Assembly: GCA_029204225.1 (NCBI GenBank)
Contig: CM055096.1
Location: 42,154,901 to 42,218,900 of the forward strand
From: Diphasiastrum complanatum
Taxonomy: Eukaryota; Streptophyta; Lycopodiopsida; Lycopodiales; Lycopodiaceae
Direction of reading: 5' to 3'
Length of the DNA stretch: 64,000 bases
In this document: positions 56,853 through 64,000 of the stretch, one piece after another
Position numbering within the stretch: position 1 is the stretch's first letter
How the letters are laid out: every line of letters starts with the position of its first letter
The notes under the pieces: generated by a model
The model's input: the letters and a program-made list of their open reading frames with translations, nothing else
Database searches by the model: none
What the model was told of the DNA's origin: nothing
Translations under genes and position numbers: made by a program

Positions 56853-56853
<1 letters not shown>

Positions 56854-57136
56854 TTTATGCATGGAGTAGGATGCATGACATAGTATGCATTCATTTGGTA
56901 GGGCCCAGGCTTGGAATTTGACATGCACCCTTACCTTTCACCCCGATGGGCTTTGTTTTTTCTTACCTTTCACATGACATGTATAATGCAAGGGTACCTT
57001 TCAAATAAAATAGATACGAACCTTTCAACCACTTACATACATATATTCATGTTATATTTACAACAAATTTTTAAAACTTTTAAACTAGCATGACATTTGA
57101 CTTTTTAAAGTTACCTTTCATATGACGCATTTCATT

Positions 57137-57139
<3 letters not shown>

Positions 57140-57202
<63 letters not shown>
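57140..57202. repeat. (CT)31 microsatellite
   Basis: Pure CT run. Confidence 0.97.
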
Positions 57203-57204
<2 letters not shown>

Positions 57205-58411
57205 GATACTCAATGTTATGTAACCTTGCCTCGTCAGTATACTTGTGACTATGCCGAGTGGTTTTATTAGTCATCTTATGCCTTATGATGTGTTGTTGTA
57301 TTTTTTCTTAAGACAATCGATATTTAAAATCAATGAAACCGAGCAGTAGTTGGCGTACTCTTGGAAAGCATGGATATGCTCAAGAGTTTTGAAAATGGTA
57401 CTTTATCTATTATAAATTCATATATTGGTATGGCATGGATCTGCTCCATATCTGAATCCTGATCCACGCTATCTCTCATTTGCAAATCACAACCTATATA
57501 GCACAAGTAATTTTCAAATGCATATGCTTTAAATTTATAAATTGATACATACCAGTACCATTAAACTGATCAGAATGGCGGAATGCCTTGATACAATAAT
57601 AATATGGGAAAGCCTATCACTATTAATCACGTTTTACATAGGGAAGATCCTCGTGAATTGAACAAAAAATGTTGCTTTCTTCTCTCACTATAGGATCCAA
57701 TAAGGGTGTACTACCAACTCATATGCAAGATCTTGCAACAAAGTGTGAGATGGATCTCACTAGCTTTTTCAATCTCTCTTGATCTAGACCAATCTCACAT
57801 CAATTGATGAAGTATGGGCAAAGTTTGGGTCAAGCTATCTTTGGCACGTGTGAAACACTACAAGAATCCACAAATCACTCAAATACAAGCCAATTGCATT
57901 TTTTCACATGTGTGGAAGAGTATCATGAAAAAACTAACTAAGAACAAGCTCCTCTCCTCAGGTAGAGAGAGAATAGACCACTTTTGGTCTCGGGTAGAGA
58001 GAGAGAGAGTGTAATACAACAAAATTGACAAATCTCAAATTTGACTCAAAAACTCAAGTAGATTATGATTGGTAAGAGAGTACATATAAAACTCGTGGAG
58101 ATCCATGCTTACATCTTATTGGACCCCAAATCCTAGCCTCTCTAATTCTATTGGATGAGTGATGCATCCATCTTGCAATTCTATTGGACTCTTTCTCAAT
58201 TGTGATTGGACCCTTTGACCTTTGCCAATACTTTGACTTGATCACTTATCAAATTACATTTACACAAGTGTCACAAGCCTAACTAGCTCAAGTTTGCATC
58301 ATAAACTACTTTTGGCCAAATTGTGGCTTTACATGTAGAATTGACCATTTTGCCATCTTTGCCAATTTTGGCCCTATCAAAATACTACACAAAGATGCTT
58401 GACATAAAACC

Positions 58412-58678
58412 TTAGCAAGCCCCTAAAGCTATGATAGATAGCTTTCTATAATATTCACACAACTCCTCTTGGATGTGGTCATTGAGAAACGTTGTCTTGA
58501 CATCCATCTGATGAATTTCGAGGTCTTTCGCGACTGCTAACGCAATCAGAGTTCTGATTGACTGCATTTTGACAACATGATTGAAAATTTTTTGATAGTC
58601 CACTCCTTGGACTTGGGTGAATCTTTTAGCCACCAGCCATGGTTTCCATTTTGCGATGAAACCATCAGAGTTGATCTT
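58412..58678 (-). pseudogene. Copia reverse transcriptase fragment cut by LTR D
   Basis: The minus strand reads INSDGFIAKWKPWLVAKRFT, then QGVDYQKIFNHVVKMQSIRT and HQMDVKTTFLNDHIQEEL, the start of a Copia RT (usual KARLVAKG-TQ, PVAK, QMDVKTAFLNG). It stops exactly where LTR D begins at 58679, so copy D inserted into an older, oppositely oriented Copia. The rest of that Copia is not found beyond copy D. Confidence 0.8.
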
Positions 58679-59321
58679 TGTGAGAGATTTCAACAAGTTT
58701 AGTCATATTTTGGTAAATTGTCAATTGAGGCCAAAACTCATTTTAGACTTAGAGATAAAATTTTTGAAGTTATATTAGTTTAAAATACATTCAATAAACA
58801 CTTTTTGAAAGTTTGGGAAAGTCGGTAGTCGAGTTTGAGAGAGATTCAAATTTGAACTTTGGGTACTTTGAATCTAGACCCAAAAATCATAGGGTTTACA
58901 TTTTGGAGGGAAAGCCAAGTGGCTAAATAGGGTTTGGACTCGCTATAAAAGGATGTAACTCATGGAGAGACACATCTTCTCTCTTCTCTCTCTCATTTCA
59001 TCATTATACATGGTTCTCTTTGGGTTCTAATATTCATTGGTGCACTCTCATGATGTTATCCTGCAATCTTGTGTATAGAATGATCATATTCTGTTATTTT
59101 AGGTTCCACACGTGTGAAATACAGTAGGGTACTCTAATTGTATGGACAACAACTATAATCTATGTTCTGGTTCATGTTTGATCAGTATCTCTTAGAGTTT
59201 GCATCTCATTTTGTATGTAGATGCTGATTTTTCTACATTGGCAGGATTGTTGGTTTGCTCCTTATTGTAACCAAAGATTAGGGACATGGATTGGATCTTG
59301 AATGATCTAAAATCCTTCACA
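58679..59321 (+). repeat. 5' LTR of Copia copy D (643 bp)
   Basis: TGTGAGAGATTTC...CTTCACA, followed by TGGTATCAGAGC. CTATAAAAGGATG near 58943 is the TATA box. CACACGTGTGAAATA near 59107 is a palindromic box shared with the other LTRs. Confidence 0.88.
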
Positions 59322-59913
59322 TGGTATCAGAGCTCTTGTGTTTCAGGTTATGAGAGGATCAGCCATTTTTAGCAAGGATTTGGAGGAGTTACCAATGCTA
59401 GAGCATGCTAGATTAATTTCTACTCAAAAATCAGCATTTTTGCATGTGTAGAATTGATCTTTTGTAGGCCAAAACTCAATATAGGTTTATATACTTGATC
59501 AATTCCAATTTCACACTTGGTTTATTGGATTTAGATGATTCTTGGTGCATTAGGAAGGTCTCATTGGAGACTACAAGATGATATTTAGAAATTGCATGTA
59601 GAATTTGAGACATTCAATTTTTTGTGATTTTGTCAAAACCCTAATTTTGATTGGATCTCTAGTTTGTGAGGTTACTGAACCTCATTTGAGTGTGTTCCAA
59701 TCTTAAGAAGTGGCAAGAATCATTAGATTGAGGATAGATCATAGGTTGATCAAGATTCCATGATTCTATGTTTGATTTTCTTGGGATAAGTGCTGAAAGA
59801 GATTTGAGAGGGTCCATATCTTTGTGATTTCTTCTTGAGTTTATTTGTTGACATTCAAGAGAGTGCTTTGTGCATTGGAACAGGTTGAAAAAAGAAGATC
59901 AGCTCATTGCAAC
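59322..59913 (+). other. Primer-binding site and leader of Copia copy D
   Basis: TGGTATCAGAGC at 59322-59333 matches the tRNA-Met primer-binding site without mismatch. The leader matches that of copy A. Confidence 0.85.
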
Positions 59914-61671
59914 ATGGCTACAAGTGGTGGATCTATGTTGGAGAGCAATGATAGGCTTACCTCAATCAACTATTCTACTTGACGATGGAGTCCTTATTGG
60001 AGATAAATGAGTTGATGGAGATTGTTGTAGGTGTGGAGGAGAGGCCTCAAGAACCTCAAGATCAAGTGAGGTATGACAAGAGAGCAAAGAAATCTCTACA
60101 CATGATTAAGATGAATGTTACCAATGAACCTCTCAAGGAGATTGGTAAGTGCACATCATCTTCGGAGGCTTGGAAAGCTTTGAAGAAGCTTTATGAATAC
60201 AAGTCTACATCAAGAGTGCTTACTCCTAGGAGGAAAATCTTTCAAAGTTTTCAAAAGAAGGAATATATACTCATGCTTTTGTTTTGAGAGTTAAAGAGTT
60301 CAATGATGTGTTATCATGTATTGATGAAAGCATTAAAGAGACAGAACTTGTTCAAGTTATACTTAATGGCTTGTTGGATGATCATTCTAATCTTGTTAAA
60401 AGTTTTGCTATTCAAAAGACTTTGCCAAGTAATGTGGATTTGCAAGAGATCTTGGTGAATGAGGAGTATAGGCTTCAATCAAGAGGAGGTGGATCTACAT
60501 CGACATCACATTATGAAGAGGAGGCTATGTTCATCAAAGGCAAGTTCAAGGGCAAAGGCAAAGGCAAGTGGTCTAAAGCGCAACATCCAGGTGAGACTTC
60601 CTCTTTTGGCAAAAAGAAAGATAAGTCTAAGTTGAAATGCTTTTATTGTGGAATCAAAGGGAATTCTGCAAATGAATGTTTGAATAAGCAAAGAGATGAA
60701 GGTAGCAAGCAAAGCAACTTTACTAATAATGATGAGGATCTAGGTGATGGTGATTCTCTTTTGATGTGTTCTTCAAGTCTAATATCAAGTGAAGGTGACA
60801 AGGATTCACGGTGGATTGATAGTGGAGCTAGTTCACACATGACTAGTCACAAGGAGTTCTTTACTTCTTTGGTCACTTATGATGGAGCCAAGAAAGTGAT
60901 ACACATGGCCAATGGTGGTAAGTGTGTGATCGAAGGTATTGGTTCAATTCTTATTTGTCTCTCTACTAATAAGAAAGCAAGACTTGATGGTGTTCTTTAC
61001 ATTCCTTCACTTTCAAAGAATTTGTTAAGTGTTGGTCAAATGATAGAGAAAGGATACATGGTAAAGTTTGGTGGTGATGCTTGTTTCATTACAAAGGAAG
61101 GATCTTGGTTGCTAGGGGCAATAGACATGGTAGACTTTTCAAGCTTGATGCTTTTGTTATGGCTAACAAAAAGGATGGAATGGAAAAGGAGATTGGTCTC
61201 AACTTTCCAAAGTTTCCTTTTAGCATCAATGAGATTGGTGTATCTTATGCAAAGTCTAAAAACCTTCCTTATGCTATATCTAGGTCAAGAGCTAACATGC
61301 TTCTTGGAGATGTTCATCTTTGTGCTAACTTGGCTAGTCTTGAGGATAATGATGGTGTTTCAATGGTTCTTCATGGCAAGTGCAAGCATGGTAAGGAGAG
61401 AGCTAACTTCATCAATGAAGGTGAAGGCTCTTCCTTGGAAAAGATTGTTGTTAATGATTTCTTTGATCATATAGAAAAAGATGTTGCTAGGTGCATTCAT
61501 GAAGGAGATGGTTCTTCTACATTCTTTTGTGATGAGTCCAAGAAGTCATTTTTGCAGCAAGTGGAGTCACATGTCTTCATACAGAGAGTAGATCAAATGG
61601 TTCTATCAAGAGACTTGGTGAGAGAGATAGTCACAAGTCAAGAAGAGAAGTGTGTGAAGAGTTCAAAGTAG
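59914..61671 (+). pseudogene. Copia copy D gag-protease remnant with altered 3' part
   Basis: The ATG at 59914 opens MATSGGSMLESND. The expected Trp becomes TGA with a frame change near 59980. Gag follows (MESLLEINELMEIVVGVEER; KCTSSSEAWKALKKLYEY). A frameshift near 60270 leads into a long open frame (60284-61140). Its zinc knuckle, CFYCGIKGNSANEC, has Asn in place of the zinc-binding His. The protease motif is RWIDSGASSHMT near 60808. Pre-integrase sequence continues after a shift near 61090 (AKSKNLPYAISRSRANM). Instead of integrase there is a Glu/Lys/Ser-rich stretch (61320-61671; HGKCKHGKERANFINEGEGS) that I cannot place. It is inactive. Confidence 0.85.
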
Positions 61672-62887
61672 GATGTACTTTGAATGATGTCATTGTGAAT
61701 GATAGTGAGAAAGAATCATTATCATATGAGTCATTACCTAAATCACCATTGGAAGCCATGAATATAAGATTCTTCAACTTTTAGGCTTTGTCCTGATGCA
61801 TCTAGCACTCACTTTCCTCTCAACAAATGATGTATAAGAAGGTCTCTGAAGATCTAGGACCCTAAAACACTTCTATCTTGAACCTGGCTGGTTTCCAAGC
61901 ATAGAAAGGAAGATTGAAAACAAATGCAACACTTTGCACACACTAAGAATGGATCACAAACTCAAACCAACCTGAACACACTCTTGCTTAAGCTCTCAAA
62001 CTTTCCAGCAAGTGACCAAATCAAGTTATGGTATGAAGAGTTACTTGCATTCTTAGAAAATACAAAAGACTAGGTTGCCAAGAATACCTAGAATTGAACA
62101 AACTTGATCAACATATGATCAACGCACTAGAATATTGATTCAACTTGTAAAACCACATGTAAACCACACTTCTAAAAGTTTACAAACTCTAGCAAGTGAT
62201 AAGTACAAGCTTTAGGGGGAAAAGAAAGAGCACACTTAGTGAATCACAAGACTAGCTTCACTAGCTTGTCAAATCTTGGTGTTTAGATGTAGATCTAAGA
62301 TCACTTCACATGAGAATGTTCCTCAACCTATTAAGAACCTATGAAAACACATTTTCATAATGGTTAAAACTTTCCAGCAAATGCTCCAATCAAATTACAT
62401 AATGAGAGTCACTTACATGCTCAACAAAGTACACCAAAATCTATGCAAAAGATTGTTGACAATCTGTTCACCCAAAAGGGGATCTTTCATCCAAGTGAGA
62501 TTTTGGCTCAGCCTTTTTGGATAATTACAAAATCACTCAAAGAGTATTTGTCATCCACTTAAGGAGAAGGTTCATCCACTTAAGGAGAGTGTTCATCCAC
62601 AGACATGGAGCTTGTCAACAATAGATTGAACAGAACATTGTTAGTATCGAATATGCACAAGCTTGACAATCAACAAATGACTAGGTGTTATGATCTGATC
62701 CAAAATAGCTTCTTCTCAGCCTCTGATCTTCAATAGACCTGAAATATGCTTTTGATCCACAAGTTCAACTCAACAAACAAAGGTTACTAAGATTTGATCA
62801 ACAATGCAATGCATAATGATGCTAGAACTTGATCAAACATCCAAATATCACCATAAATGGAAATCTTACTTTAAATAGTGGCCATCC
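61672..62887 (-). other. Probably leader of the minus-strand Copia, no coding seen
   Basis: The side near 62887 follows the minus-strand primer-binding site and is expected to be untranslated leader. Short tandem words (TTCATCCACTTAAGGAGA, twice near 62570-62590) occur. No gag frame is recognised. Confidence 0.4.
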
Positions 62888-63193
62888 AACTCTGATACCG
62901 TGTGAAAAAAGTGGATCTTGAATGGATCTAAGATTCTGGCTAAGATCTTTGCACAACAAGCTACAAAAGCTAGAAATGGCAAAGCATCCTAATGCTACCT
63001 TTGATACACATGAACTTGACAAAGCATTCAAGAGACAAAAGAAACTTATAAAAGATACTGATGGCAGCTAGAAATAGTAGCAAACAGGCCGTGGAACAAC
63101 ACCCTACCACTTTTGGATAGCACTAAGATCATACACAAGAGCTTGAAGACAATACACAAAGCAATGCTCACAATGGAGGAAGAAACTGTGACA
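62888..63193 (-). repeat. Minus-strand Copia LTR (62901-63193) with primer-binding site
   Basis: On the minus strand TGTCACAGTTTCTTC...TTTTTTCACA (293 bp) is followed by CGGTATCAGAGTTGG (62886-62900), a primer-binding-site match. It abuts plus-strand Copia RT at 63194, so the element appears inserted in that gene. Confidence 0.65.
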
Positions 63194-64000
63194 ATGATCT
63201 GATTCAGGAATTCAAGAATCAGAGTTTGATATGAAAGATCTTGGTCCACTACAATATTTTCTTGGGATTGAGGTATGGAGAGTAGCATAGAGACTATTTA
63301 TTTCACAATCTAAGTATGCTCATGAACTTCTTAAAAAGTTCAATATGTCAGAGTGCAAGCCTATTTTTACACCATATTATAGTGGATGTAAGCTTACTAA
63401 AACTGAGGAAGATTAGGATGTAGATGAGACGTTATATAGAAAGCTTGTTGGAAGTTTAATCTATCTAACTACTACAAGACCAGATATTGCTTATGTTGTG
63501 AGTATGGTAAGTCAGTTTATGGCTAAGCCTAAGCAAATTCATTGGAAACCTGCTAAGTGAATACTTAGATATATCCAGGCACTTTGAGATTTGGTGTTCT
63601 CTATGGTAGACAAGATGATTTGAAGTTACAAGGATATGTGGATGCTGATTGGGCTGGAGATGCGGAAGACCGAAGATCTACTATAGATTATGTTTTTAGT
63701 CTTGGTTCTGGTGCTATCTCTTGGAGCTCAAAGAAGCAGCATACTATTGCTTTATCATCTACAGAGGCAAAATATTGAACTACTATGAGTGCAACATGTG
63801 AAGCAATATAGCTGTGAAGGATTCTACATGATCTACATATGGTACAAGATTCACCTACGGTCCTTCAATGAATAATCAGAGTTGTATTAGATTGGCAAAA
63901 AATCAAGTTTTTCACAACATGACAAAGCATATTGAAGTACAACAATACTTCATCAGAGAGAAAATTCAAAGTGATGAAGTTGAGCTTATCTACACCAAGC
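63194..64000 (+). pseudogene. Copia RT C-terminus and RNase H, running off the window
   Basis: FDMKDLGPLQYFLGIEVWR (63220s) is the RT thumb region. SKYAHELLKKFNMSECKP, YRKLVGSLIYLTTTRPDIAY (63440s) and, after a frame change, GYVDADWAGDAEDRRSTIDY and FSLGSGAISWSSKKQHTIAL, STEAKY are the RNase H landmarks. Several stops and shifts are present (for example after AEAKY-like STEAKY). It belongs to a different Copia family than copies A-D. Confidence 0.82.

Noticed and set aside
57856-57866. CACTACAAGAA, the typical CACTA terminal repeat
   Set aside because: A single 11-bp match with no inverted partner or 3-bp duplication nearby, and not adjacent to the TNP2 fragment.

Overview
The window is nuclear DNA from a flowering plant. 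It is A+T-rich, carries long dinucleotide repeats, and is dominated by decayed Copia and Gypsy LTR retrotransposons. Its host genes have GT-AG introns and recognisable plant protein families. I cannot place the species.

Host genes. (i) At 1-344 (+) lie the last two exons of a COP1-type WD40 E3 ligase. (ii) At 16454-27745 (-) is a complete two-exon gene for a 602-residue protein with three CCCH zinc fingers, related to Arabidopsis C3H12. It is split by a 9.5-kb phase-1 intron full of repeats. (iii) At 54587-54856 (-) is a possible 89-residue secreted peptide gene with a clean TATA box. Several other stretches are broken host-gene pieces: a CENH3-like histone (2.3 kb, +), an NPF/PTR transporter (10.9-11.6 kb, +), a SET-domain protein with a duplicated C-terminal segment (41.2-42.0 kb, -), and an unrecognised intron-bearing gene (7.2-8.5 kb, +) interrupted by a perfect 44-bp inverted repeat.

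Retroelements. One Copia family is present as four damaged copies: A (3803-6751), B (12746-15192), C (46892-48397) and D (58679-61671). A, C and D keep a 5' LTR and a primer-binding site. Another Copia copy lies at 30652-31821, a Copia RT/RNase H at 63194-64000 runs off the window, and a minus-strand Copia LTR sits at 62901-63193. Gypsy pieces are at 31822-31992 (+), 37261-38345 (-, gag followed by a polypurine tract and an LTR start), 44566-46320 (-, gag-protease), 48398-49440 (+, integrase) and 49799-50335 (+, RNase H). A CACTA/TNP2 fragment lies at 39989-40574 (-).

Most interesting feature. The CCCH intron holds a set of short hAT-like elements with exact or near-exact 8-bp target duplications: 21456-21677, 22885-23688 and 25357-25739, the last nested in a fourth at about 24908-26293. 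Each ends in a block of self-complementary 'words' that differ from copy to copy (TTCGAACC, GCGATTCGCG, GTTTCGAAACG, TTTCTGAGAAACG). Two of them share a core of about 290 bp yet have different end words. Similar arrays built on GGACGCG, GGGAACAT and TATCCACG occur elsewhere.
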